Origin: Chaetorhynchus papuensis
Lineage: Eukaryota; Chordata; Aves; Passeriformes; Rhipiduridae
Assembly: GCA_013396525.1 (NCBI GenBank)
Contig: VWYX01000662.1
Coordinates: 124,001-188,000 of the forward strand
Reading direction: 5' to 3'
DNA length: 64,000 bases
Shown one piece after another: positions 13,288 through 24,179 of the stretch. Made by a program: the position numbers and the translations under genes. The stretch's first letter is position 1; every line of letters begins with the position of its first letter. The notes under the pieces are model-generated. The model was not told the origin of the DNA and did no database searches. It saw nothing but the letters and a program-made list of their open reading frames with translations.

Positions 13288-15192
13288 ATTTTTTTAAAAC
13301 CACAATTTCTTTTCAAAAATAAACTGGGTACTCCATAATTTAACTCCTTTGCTTTGCCTGACGTTTTAAATGGGTTGAGGAAGGACAGGAGACAGAAGCA
13401 AATGTGAGCATCCCAGAGATGCTGTGGTAGAGTGCCACATATGGTGCTTGTCTCCTTACAGCTCTGCATGTTCTGTCAGTCAGACCCATGCTGCCACCTC
13501 AGGCACTCTCTGCGTATCAGGGTAGAATGGCTCAGTTCCACTGTTTCTCTGCCAAAACTCCTCTCTGGGCTAGAGGTTTTAGGGCTCTTTTAAATTAACC
13601 AATCCCTTTTGTCTGGTGTGCAACATCCAGAACTTGATTTGAATCTCTTGTGTCATATATGTAAATGCTTTGTATAATGGTTTTGAGTACTCTCTAATAA
13701 ACAGGTGGATGTTTAAAAAGATACCTGTTGGTGTTTTGAATGACTGAATTTAAATATGTCAGTTTTATGTATAACATTACCAAATCAGAGGCTTTAACTT
13801 TGCACCCTATTTTGCATTTCTTAACCCTATCATGTCCTCTGCTTATCCCTTTTCAGGTGGGTAATAATAAACAGTCTTAGTTTTCAGATGCCTGAATTAC
13901 TGCGGAAATGAGTAATCTGTGTGGAGAACAGGCACACACTTTAAGGTTTATCTACATGCTCCTATGCTGTATTTCTGTGTTTTGGTTTTAAAGAGCTGCC
14001 TTAAGAGCCATAAACATGATTACACAATATAAATAATATCTCTTGGCTGAATGGCCAGAAATTAATCATTCTGCAGGGTTGCTGTGTGGTATGTCTTCAA
14101 CCCACACAATGACTTTGTCCTAGAATCGAAAGGAACAAATGGGAAAATATTATAAATGCCTGGTGAACTCTAAATATTTTAAAGATGTTACATTTACAGG
14201 TGAGAAGGAAGCTTTAAGAACTCTGTGGTTTATTTCAATGTTTGTGAGCATTTGTGGTGTCCTATTGGCACTATTGATAGGCATGTTTGATTGGAAGTCT
14301 CATTGCTCTAATTTCACTTTTGATGTGAACCTGAGTGTGAAGGGCCACAGTGTCAGTCAGGTCTCAGATGAGTGTTTGGTATTAAAAAAGTAAAATTCTT
14401 GCTGCTTTTGGTGTGATAAATGATGCCACATTTAATTGGTGTATATACTGTTTAACAGATATGTGTGAGCCCTTCTGCCTTAAATAGAAAATTTTCATCC
14501 AAAGTTTAGATCTATTTAAAGGTTATATTAAAGTGTTTGTTTGGTTCGCTCCATACGAAAGTCATTCCTTCCAGAATAGGTCAGAAATGTCTTAAGAAAT
14601 ATGAATAATTTTGTCCTAATAATAACTCAGTATCTCAAATGCCAAATTCTTCACTCCCTAAAAGTTTAAAGAAAACAGTGGAATGTGCAAATATGGAAGA
14701 AACCTAATGTATTTGAAATGTAGCCTTTAGAGGGGAAGAGGAGATGTGAAGAGGGCAAACTCTGGGTAGGCAGCACCCGTCTCTGTCTAGGGCAGCCCAT
14801 ACAGCTCCACCCCTCCACTCACCCTCCCACACTGGAACACCCTTGGGGAAAGAGTCATGAGTAAGAGAGGTAAAAAAAACCCTGGTGCTGAAAAAGAATA
14901 AATTGAGTTTTGAATGACGTTCTGTGTGTGGTGAAATGGCCCTTGGGGGTGTGGGGTGCAGTGCAGCCCCGGAACTGTCAGACCTGCAGGTCCCTCTCCC
15001 CTCATGCTCACGTGGGGAAGCCTTTGCTTAGTGCAACCCTGAGCTGTGTGCTGGGGCAGAGATGGTGTTCCTAAACATTGTTTGACTGTCTAAGAATAGT
15101 GACCCCAAAATCCTGGCATAAAAGAGGAATGTGGTACAAGGTGGTTTTTTTGTTTGTTCTGTGAGGAATTCTATAAACTTTTAAGAGGAGTG

Positions 15193-15251
15193 AAATAAAA
15201 ATAAAAAAAACTTATGTAAAAAAAAAAACAACAAAAAAAACCAAAAAACAA
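15193..15251 (+). repeat. A-rich low-complexity tract upstream of the PARD3 exon
   Basis: About 60 bases are dominated by A, with aataaaaataaaaaaaa and several interrupted A runs, ending 170 bases before the exon. It might be the remnant tail of a retroposed sequence, but nothing recognisable precedes it. Confidence 0.75.
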
Positions 15252-15420
15252 CTCGGAAGCAGCCTGAAAATACTAAAAATTGAGATTCTGAGGTCTTTGC
15301 ACTTTCCCTTCCTGATTTCCCAGGAGTCCTTCTTGGAGAACTCTTCTTTGTCATAGGAAAAGGAAAATACAGTTTTGTTCATTTCACAAGTTAGATTCTT
15401 TTTTTGTGTGTTATTAACAG

Positions 15421-15531
15421 GTTTGGCAAACATCGCAAAGATGACAAGAGTGAGAAAACTGGTAAAATAAAAGTGCAGGAAGCTCTTACTTCAGAAGAGG
15501 AGAGAATACGAATGAAGCAAGAACAGGAGAG
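15421..15531 (+). CDS. PARD3: PARD3 internal coding exon (111 bp, 37 residues)
   Basis: This is an internal exon of the polarity scaffold Par-3, which works with PAR6 and atypical PKC at tight junctions and the apical cortex. The first base completes a split codon, and the frame then reads FGKHRKDDKSEKTGKI, VQEALT and SEEERIRMKQEQER, ending with AG of a split Arg codon. I recognise this as the vertebrate PARD3 C-terminal region; the mammalian protein differs at only a few positions. The acceptor is a T-rich tract ending ttattaacag, and the donor is AG|gtagac. The exon is phase 2-2 and divisible by three, so skipping it would keep the frame. The first half is basic (Lys/Arg/Asp-rich). The second half is a Glu/Arg/Gln helix that continues into the exon at 32979. 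The paralogue PARD3B, as I remember it, differs here. Confidence is high for both gene and boundaries. Confidence 0.95.
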
Positions 15532-17281
15532 GTAGACTTCAGTATTTGCTTAAACCTTGATAGAGAGAGTTTGTTTTTTAAATTAAATAACTGAAGTTCA
15601 ATTTTCTCTGATGAAGTTTCCCACATGTTGGTATGTTTATATACTTTAAATAACAAGACAAAGCTGGATTTATTTTGGACATTAGTATGAACAGCTCCTT
15701 TGGCTGTGTTAAGCATCTTTTATAGACCCAGAGCTCCCTTTTTTACTGAGGAGACTGAAGTAATAAAATGAAATGCTTTCTCTATATATTCTATAACTGA
15801 TTTTATTGACATTTTCAGAAAACAAATATTTATATAGAATGAAGTATGTTTTGTGTTTTTCTTCAAAGTTTTGCATATCTAGATTTTTCAATGATAAATT
15901 TAGGAGAAACCTAAAAATTATACTTACCAGTATATTTGTCACTGGAGTTCAGTCTATTTATGTGCCATGCAGTCTGTTTATGGAATGATATGTATATTAA
16001 ACTGCTAATTTTAAAAATGAGTGGTGAGTACCTCTATTTTTCCTTGTCAGCTTCCCTTAACATAAAAAAAAACCCTATGTAATATATATGTCATATGCTC
16101 TTCTCCATATTTCCAGTCTACTTTTCATCCTGTCTCTTGTAGTCCTAGATATTTGGGGCCTAGACTCTGTTGTCTCTCAGATCAATTTAGTCAAAATCTT
16201 GAAAAGCTTAGGTTATCAGTTAACTAATATTGGGGGATGTGAGTGGAGAAACAACCTCTTTGAGTAGACATCACTTCAGTAAAGAGACAAACTTTATAAG
16301 TTTGCTGAATAGTAAATAGATTCAGACACATTTAGCAGTGAAAGTGAACTACACATTAGAATTATTTATCTAAAAATCATGCTATAACTTAGCCATAAAT
16401 TTAGAATTGATGCAGGAACTCTGGAGGGAAATTTTCTTGTCCTTGTACAGGAGATACCACTAATTAGTCATAATGATCTCTTTAATCATCATCTCTATGC
16501 ACCTTGGTCTTCTGCAGAAAAGAACAAAAATTCATGAATGGTGGCTTCATCATTAACAGCTCAGTGGAATAGAGAGCCACAGTAACTCTTGTGTAGACTC
16601 CTCAGTTAAACCTAAAATAGTTTGCTTTCAGTTCTTTTAGGGTTGAGTGATTTACAGTGCAGTTAAGGCAGGCTGGGAGTGTGTGTTTATTAGTTTTACT
16701 TGTTAAACTCCAGAAACTTTATCATTTGTGACCATCTGTTTAGATTACATCATGGGAATTTTTTTACTCTTTAGCAGATATACTATCATAAACTGATGTA
16801 AAAATTCACTCTTTTCTTTGTCAATCCATTCTGATTGTAGAAGGTGGCTGGATTACAGTGCCTGGATGTTTTTTACTAGTCTGATTGGTTTTTATTTTCT
16901 CTTTTTAAACAAAACTGAGGCAGGGTCATTAAACTTTTTCCCCTTTTTTAAAAGAAAAGTGTTTGCAGATTAAATGGTGAAGAGGAAGACTGGAATTGAA
17001 GGAAATAAGTGATGAGGGTGTTTGTGCAGCCAACTTCCCTTCACATGGATGGAGCAGCCACAGAGCTCGTGCCAGGGGTGCAGAGCCATGGAAAGCTGCC
17101 TCGGTTGCTCTGGCCAGCTCAGGGCAGGGGATGGTTGGCCAGACAAACACCACACTGTGCCCTGGCTTCACAGGCTGCTGGGCCCCAGCTGGCCCCAAGG
17201 GTTCCTTAGTAACATTAGGGCCCCAGAAAATCAGCCAAATACATTTATAAAAGGAAGACTTGACGCCTGAGTTAGTAACAT

Positions 17282-17334
17282 TTTCTCTCTCTTCATTCTC
17301 TCTCTCTGTCTCTCTGTGTCTCTCTGTCTCTCTC
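17282..17334 (+). repeat. (TC)n microsatellite with TG interruptions
   Basis: A polypyrimidine TC repeat of about 53 bases, interrupted by cattc and by gtc/gtg. On the minus strand it produces the RETERHRETEREN-type frame, which is a repeat artefact. Confidence 0.92.
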
Positions 17335-20300
17335 AGTAAGAATGGTGAGAGTATAGACTGTCCATGTGATGGTGTAAGAGAGGTTGCAATAGTCACGCTG
17401 GGTACCAAGGTAGAACTATGAAATTATTTGTACAGCCCCCAATGCATGGAGCAAATTCCTAATCCCTGTCCATCAAGTTATGCTAACCAATTTGAATCTT
17501 TCCTGGAATCTCATTCCTCGTGTGTCATAAAAACAATTTTATGTGTCCACTGAAACTGCAGGAAATGCATGTGCCAGAACTTCATAACAGCTTGATGTTA
17601 TAGTAACACGGGTTCTTCTCCTCCCATTACTCTCTCTCCCTGTGTATTTGCTTTCCTTTGTGTTATGTCTATAAGAGAATGCAACTTCTTTGGGGTAGTC
17701 GCATGTACAACTAATAAAAGATAATAAAATAGCAACCAAATGTGTGAGGTGCTTCCTTATGTTTCTGAAAAATTCAGTTGTCAATTTGGTCCACAGAGAC
17801 AAAATATTTTTGCAGTTAGATTGCAGAGTTTCCTTTTGATCCTGTACAATAACGATGTTAGATACATGCTGTTAATGAAGAGTACTCTTGCAAATTAACT
17901 GAACAATCCCTCAAAATGCTTACTAGGAGACAGAGTAAAATATTACTGTCAGTGTTGGCTCATAATGGCTGCTATTTTAACTTTGTTTTCTGTGGGTTTT
18001 TTTCTCCTCAATTTTTTTATCAGTGCAATTCACTTGTTCTATTTTACTTGGTATTTGATACTATATACCTCTAAAATGATGCAATGCTTTGGGGAAATAG
18101 GTAGGATTTAATGAATTTACTATGTATGAGAGGCTAGGAGCAAAAATCCTTAGGGGGGGTCAGAGAACAAGTGAACAGCCCATTAAAAAAATCAATCATG
18201 CCCACAATTTGTGGAATTATTATGCCTTTACTTTATAATTTTAATAGTATTGTGCTTACAGTAGTATTTTCTTTAAAACCTAGCATTCATATGGATTATG
18301 AGACAAATCAGAAAATTAATGCTCTTCAATTTACCATGATTAAATTAATAAAATGGCCTTTTATAAAAATATTCTTAGTAATAATTTCTTGATTCTGTGA
18401 TTCTTTGATTAAGGAGTGCATCTCTTAAGCTGTGTATCTCTTAAGCTACATCCTATATATGTTGGATATATATGTATATGGTGCCTGTTTACTGACAATC
18501 TTAAAGTAAATTTGAACCCAAAGTGAAATTATCTAGTTGAAAATACAGCCAGCTTTCAATGACAAGGAATACTGGAACAATTAGGGGTGTCAACTGACGA
18601 GACCACCCACTAGTCTTACCAAAAGTTCTGTAAAATACTTGCTATTTGTAAATCCTCCAAATGTTGGAATAACAGTTCACCCAAGGCCATAGAACATTGC
18701 CCCATGTCACTACGCTTTAACAGTGGTTTGCTGCACAAAACCAAGTCTGCTTGCATTATCCTTGAGTATCTGCCAAGCACTGATCTGAAAATCCGGCTGG
18801 GCTCTGCTGTGCTGTTAGAAAAGGTTCTCCCCAGCAGTGGCACCAGTCAAAAACTCGAGGCAAGATTAGGCAATAGGTTTTCTGAAGGTGGCCTTGAGTC
18901 TCCTAAGGAAGAGTCTGTACTGCAGTCTTGAGGAAGCTGAATAAGAACCAAATTCAGTTAGCTCTGCTCCTGTGCCAGATCACAGCTGGTTTATGTCGAT
19001 GTTAATTTGGGGCCTCTCTTTGCTGTGTGGTCATCTTGTCTGTCTGTCCCTGGGCTGCTCAAACTGGGTACCACTGAGATGCTACATTCACTCAGGCTGA
19101 GAAAACAGCCCTGGGTCCTTTGTGGTTTTGCTGTAGAAGGTCTTTTATCAAATCCAGACTCTCCTGATGCACCCATGGTTTGCATATCTTCCTAAAATCT
19201 CTTGGATTGTACAGACTGAAGATGCGTGGAATATCTTGAGCTTTCAGAGGTGCTTCCAACTGCTTATAGTTTTACATAAGCATTGTTGGATAGACTTAAA
19301 AGTAGATTTTGAAACTTTTGTCAGTGACCAAGGGGAATCAGTTCATATGGGTGGTCACCTTGTGCTGTGCTGCTGCATCGAAACCTCTGGAAGCCCACAG
19401 ACCTTTCTAATCTAGAAACCCTCTACATCTGGTCTTTGAGGGCCTCCCAGAGTAGCTTTGCCAATGTGTCCATTGATATCCTGCATCCTGACTGCAGAAA
19501 TGTTTTCTGAGTTCTTCAGTGCCCTTAGTGTAGTCTCTTTCTTAGGAGATGTGAAGATGGAATTTTTAGAAAACCTACTGCTTTTGTCTTCTGGCTGTTA
19601 TTGGTGGCCCTTGCTGGAGAGAGACATCCCTCCAACAGCAGGTTCTGATACCTTTGTTTCTCCCCCTCCCACCCTTGCATTTTTCCTCCTATTTCATTTT
19701 TTGTTTTGTTTTGGCTTCTTTTTTTGCTTTCTTTTTCTTTCCATTTCAACTTTGTGTTCATTACAAAATAAATTGTCAACAAATCCAAAACCTTTGCCTG
19801 TGGTCTTCCCTTCTCTAGCACAGGCATAGGCAGTTCTTGGCACACACGGCAAGGCCGTCCGTGCCGGCCATCTTCAGCCTTGGACCGACTTCCTCTAGCC
19901 AAGAAAGTTCTCCCTGACCTGGATAACTTTACTCTTTGTACCCGGGTAGCAGATAACAGAGGAATGAACTAAACGTACCTCTCTGTGAAGTTTTTAAGAA
20001 ATTTATCTGAATCCAGCATGGTTCACTGCTGGATAATGCTTAAAAGATGAAAGTTGCAATTCTCATGTAATCTCATGATTCAGAGTTCGTGATCCATCTG
20101 TGGGCAAACAGTGCTTATTCTGTAATCCACCTCTAGAGGCACTTCCTCCTCTTGGAAGCAAAGTGTACAGGATAATTTCTCTGGTTAATACACTGATTTA
20201 AGAGCTTTACTAATGTTCTATAAATCTCTGTGTTACCATAAAAGTGTTTTAATCTTAGTATTGTATTCTTCCTCAACTTCCACTGAAATGGATGCAAAAT

Positions 20301-20735
20301 CAAGTGCTTAAACACCTGTGTTGGGAGGATCAGTCTTGAGGAGATAAGGAGAAACCTTTTGGGAGAGAATTAAAGTGTTGTGCTGGTGGAAGCACGGTGG
20401 CAGAGGCTCCGGAGATGCTGGGAGGGCGATGGAGCGGTCAGATGGGGGCCTGTGGAGCCGGGGGCTCGCTCTGCTCTGTAACAGCAGCTGCACGATCCCA
20501 GCCTCTGCTGTGCTCGCTGGAGGACAGATAACAAGGCAGAGCGATGCCGCGCTGGGTACGTGCCTGTGCACAGTTCCCGTCTGGACCAGAAAACTCCTGC
20601 TGTGCTGCTTTCTCCCCTTTCTATTTCTGCAAACACGACCTTTTGTTCCTCGGGGTTGCAAAGGGAGTTACATTTACATAATTCCGCCGTCGCTGTGCCC
20701 CGAGTGCCGCCAGTTACCCGGCCCGGGAGGAGCCT

Positions 20736-20769
20736 GGGGAGCGGCGGGGCCGGGAGGGGGAGCTGCGGG
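20736..20769 (+). other. Potential G-quadruplex in the CpG island
   Basis: Five runs of three or more G occur within 34 bases: 20736-20739, 20746-20749, 20752-20754, 20756-20760 and 20767-20769. The loops are 6, 2, 1 and 6 nt. This satisfies the usual G3+N1-7 rule with a spare run. It lies on the PARD3 sense strand, so both DNA and pre-mRNA could fold it. Confidence 0.7.
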
Positions 20770-20869
20770 CTCGGCTCCGCCGGGATCGCTCGGTGCGGCC
20801 GCGCCCGGCGCCGGGTGTCAGCTGGGGACAGCCCTGCTGGGCGGCCGGGTGGCTTTGGGAGGTGGGGGA

Positions 20870-20911
20870 GGAGGCGATGCTGCCCGGGAAGGAGGCGATG
20901 CTGCCCGGGGA
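20870..20911 (+). repeat. 21-bp tandem duplication in the CpG island
   Basis: The unit ggaggcgatgctgcccggg plus two bases is present twice head to tail (20870-20890 and 20891-20911), differing at a single base near the end. The length is a multiple of three, so an overlapping open frame reads EAMLPGK then EAMLPGE, but I see no evidence of translation. Near-perfect identity suggests a recent slippage duplication. Confidence 0.9.
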
Positions 20912-21110
20912 GGCGGGTCAGGCGTCTGTCCTGCGCTGGCGGACTTGCTGTTACTTTTGGAGCTCAATCAAATAGGCTGACAGCACTTTTTTTGTGTGGA
21001 TGTAAACAAGGCTTCGAGTAGAGTGGGTGTCGTTCACGCATTTTTTTTTCCCCCTAAATTTAGAGGGAAACATTCTGCCTGTTCATTAGTAGTTAAAATA
21101 GCACTGATTT

Positions 21111-21125
21111 CCCCCCCCCCCCCCC
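21111..21125 (+). repeat. Poly-C tract (15 C)
   Basis: Fifteen consecutive C lie just downstream of the CpG island. Length polymorphism or a base-calling error is likely here. Confidence 0.88.
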
Positions 21126-21329
21126 GAAGGATCTGGTTATTCCATAAAATGCTTCCTGGATTATATTTTCCTAAGGGTATATGGGTCTTTATCTCTAACA
21201 TGTAATAAACTTCTCTTCATCCTTCTCTAGTACTATTAAAGCCACAAGCCCTTTGTTGTAAAAGTATACTAATGAATAGAAATGTTACAACAGGCACAGA
21301 AGTCTTGTGTTTTCCCTTCATCATGCATC

Positions 21330-21850
21330 ATCCATTTTAATTAGACGAAAGGGTGGTGAGTACTGTGACAAGAGTCTGGAATTAAAATCATTAATTGATG
21401 TCAAGCTGACGAGAGACTGCTAACATGAATTTACTGACAGCAGGAAAGAAATTAACCTTATTACTTTATTTAGTACATTGGGACTATTTATTATATTTTC
21501 CTATGTAAGTTCAATGTGTTCTGTTAGTGATGATAAAGACAAATAATTAATAAAACCTACATAAAGTTTTATTACCTCCTATCAATGACATTTGAATGAA
21601 AACCACATCAATAATTTACAAAAAACAAACCCACCAGATCCTTCTAATCAATGTAACTCATCAAAACTGTTGCAGCAATATTTTTGATATTTTAAATGAG
21701 TATAACAGGCTATGCTCTCTAGCCAAGTAGGATTGCAAAAGTGATTTGATTTAAAACCATGCCTTAGTTTCTTAATGTCAGTGTTGCAAAAAATGAAACA
21801 TATTTTCTGCAGCAATGACATTGATTGGAATAACTGTCTGGTTTGATCAT
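21330..21850. promoter_or_regulatory. Candidate conserved non-coding element (homeodomain-motif rich)
   Basis: This AT-rich, repeat-free block just downstream of the CpG island contains several homeodomain-type cores: TAATTAG (21338-21344), TTAATTGA (21391-21398) and ATAATTAATA (21543-21552). It also has Pbx/Meis-like atcaatgaca (21581-21590) and, near 21815-21828, atgacattgattgg. It has no coding frame and no transposon signature. The texture is that of vertebrate developmental enhancers, but conservation cannot be measured from one sequence. Confidence 0.3.
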
Positions 21851-24144
21851 CATTGGAAGGTCAGCCTAACAAAGATGAGTTTTAATGTTAAGCATCTTTA
21901 TTCTTTAGATGAAAGAGTACAGCAGTGTCTTACAGAATGACAGCAGCATCCTATAGATAATTTGTGACCCAAAGGTCATAATAAAAGAATAGAGGGGAGG
22001 TCATCCTGTAGTAAAGGCCATCTGGAACTGTTAAAGTATCAGATGGAGTAGGGGGCTGAACAGCAGGACACTCTTGGTGTCTTTCCAGATTTCCCAGAGA
22101 GACCATAATATTTTTATTGTAAAACCCCAACTTTCTTCCCCCTTAAGCAAAATATTTTCATCGAGCAGTTTCATCTTACTTTAAGGAAAAAAGACAACAT
22201 ACTGTGATAAGGAAAGGATTTTTGTTTCTTACATTGCCTAAGAGTTATCTGTGTTTTAAAGTAACTCAAAGGTTCAGCTTTACTTTTGCTGCTGCTGTAT
22301 TTTGATGCCACTTAACACCCTTCAGAAAAACTGAAATTATTATTACTGCAAACATTCAGAATATAAGTAATTTGTAAAGTTTTCTGTTAAAACTTTCACC
22401 TTCTTCCCATCCTGTAACAGAGGAGAGGAAAAATTCCTCAGTGATCAGAAAATCAGGGCAATATGTTTCTGATTCTCACTTCTTTTGTGATGGGGTCTGC
22501 TTGTCTCAGTTTCATTGAGATTTGTAGCATTGTTTTTGGCAGTGGTTTTTTACATAATGGATGAAGGTGCAGGATATAAAAAAAATCAATGGCAATAATT
22601 TTTGGAAGAGAACACAGAAGTGAAGCATGATAATATTGAGCTTTGGAAAAACATTTCAGACCAGTTCCACTTCATAAAAATACTGACTTCAGGAGATATG
22701 TAAATTGAAGCTTTTGTAGAATAATAGTTCCTGGAGTAGTTTTTTAAACAAAACACCACATATTCTCTAGCTACAATCGTGTAAGTGTAGAGATTTTAAG
22801 ACATAATGCTAAAAGTATATTTTCTCAATTATTTCTCTCTAGGGATTCAACACATTGCACTGGGCAAGGTCTGGCCAAGTCCCTTGCAATATATTGAAAA
22901 AACATAATTTAGGTGGTCTTTATAATATTTTATGTTACAAATTAGTTTAAGGTGTCTTGCAGATCATATAAATTCAATGCTCTCTTACACATATCAGCTC
23001 TTACTTTGAACTAAAATGACTTTAGAATGCCAAGAACTTTAGGCTAAGGCAGCAGCAAGTTCTCTGATGTCATATGAACTCTCCTTTAGTGACAGAGTTA
23101 CTGTAGTAAAGACTTATTTGAGACTTAAAACAGCTGTACCATAGTTACTACCTGACTGAACTTACTGAACTTGCTGAATTGAACAGAACTCAAAACCTAT
23201 CAGGTTTTCCACACTTCACTATAGGAGTCTGTTTGACAGTAAAACAAGGCACTAATTCTTCTCCTTTTTCTAATTCTTAAATACAGCAGCAAGTATTTGA
23301 CTAGCCAGAAAGACACCTAATGATACATGTGTAACAGGCAGGTGGATCCCCCCTTCACACCACGGCTGCAACCTTTATTTTGTAACCTGTCACTAGAACA
23401 AACCATTTATGAGTTATGAGACACCTGGCTCTGTTTCTGGCCATGCTATAGATTTGTGCTTTCAGTACTGTGACCCAGTAAGGTTTCAGAAGTGAATCCT
23501 CAGAGGTGGTGTGGGTGTGAATTTGTGGGTCCTGAGCTAAGATATTGACTTATAAGCTATATTCTTTATTGGTTTGGGTTTTTTTTTTCTTTTCCTTTTC
23601 ATTCATCCTCAGTGTTTGAGATTCACATAATCCTTGCTTTCTTGTGAGATTTTTCATCGCGTATTTTTGTCACTTCATACTGTTTCATTTTCCAACTTCA
23701 GGATTAGGCTATTTTATACATAGTACTCTAGAAACACACAGCAATGGACCTGAAATAGAGCTAGCAGCAGAATTCTGTACTCACTAGACTTCAGCTAGAG
23801 GAGCATGGCTGGTGGATAGGCTCAGCTCAGCCAGCTGATAACAGTGCTGTAGCTCGACCTCCAGTTGCTGCCTGCAGTATTTGGGAATGACTGATTGGAT
23901 TCATGGTATGATACATGGGACCATTTGATATGTGGCACGCCTGTGTCATTTGTTTCTTGCACACACAGGAACAGCTGCTCCTTACACATCTAACTGCAGA
24001 ATTCAGATAGTACCCACCAGTGCTGCTTTATGAAATTGTTCTCCAGTTGGGGAAAAAATAATGTACAGGAGGAAATGGTCCAAGCAAGTCTGCATGGAGG
24101 AGGAAACCAGAGCTCTTAAAGTGAGGACAGGTGGGAGCAGGAGC

Positions 24145-24179
24145 TTGTGTTTCAGCAATACATTGTGTTTCAGCAATAG
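24145..24179 (+). repeat. 18-bp tandem duplication
   Basis: Unit ttgtgtttcagcaataca occurs at 24145-24162 and again at 24163-24179, with only the end differing. Confidence 0.88.

Larger units (their letters stand above)
1..15420 (+). other. PARD3: PARD3 intron upstream of the 111-bp exon (partial)
   Basis: This is the 3' part of a large intron whose 5' donor lies outside the window. It is AT-rich and has no open frame with a recognisable domain. Identifiable content is two decayed minus-orientation CR1 pieces and several simple repeats, listed separately. Locally GC-richer patches without a recognised identity lie at about 6290-6460, 7920-8040 and 12600-12990. I saw no further PARD3 exon here, but a very short one could be missed by eye. 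Confidence 0.85.
20390..20960. promoter_or_regulatory. Intronic CpG island, candidate promoter or enhancer
   Basis: CpG dinucleotides are rare in the flanking intron but dense here, especially from 20695 to 20940 (gcggccgcgcccggcgccgg and neighbours). GC content rises sharply and falls back to AT-rich at about 20975. Long stop-free frames on both strands (up to 201 codons) follow from GC richness and show no domain. An intronic CpG island can mark an alternative PARD3 start site, a non-coding RNA promoter or a developmental enhancer. No TATA box or clear first-exon donor could be assigned, so function is inference. Confidence 0.7.

Noticed and set aside
16929..17408. 159-codon minus-strand open frame
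   Set aside because: Part of it is translation of the TC microsatellite (repeated RETE), and the rest is GC-rich sequence open in several frames on both strands.
18380..18406. CR1-like terminal octamers (attctgtgattctttgatt)
   Set aside because: The upstream sequence shows no CR1 body, and two AT-rich octamers alone are not enough.
20375..20980. 201-codon plus-strand open frame, plus overlapping 153- and 117-codon frames on both strands
   Set aside because: They fall in the CpG island, where stop codons are rare. The translation is Gly/Ala-rich without any domain, and all frames are equally open.
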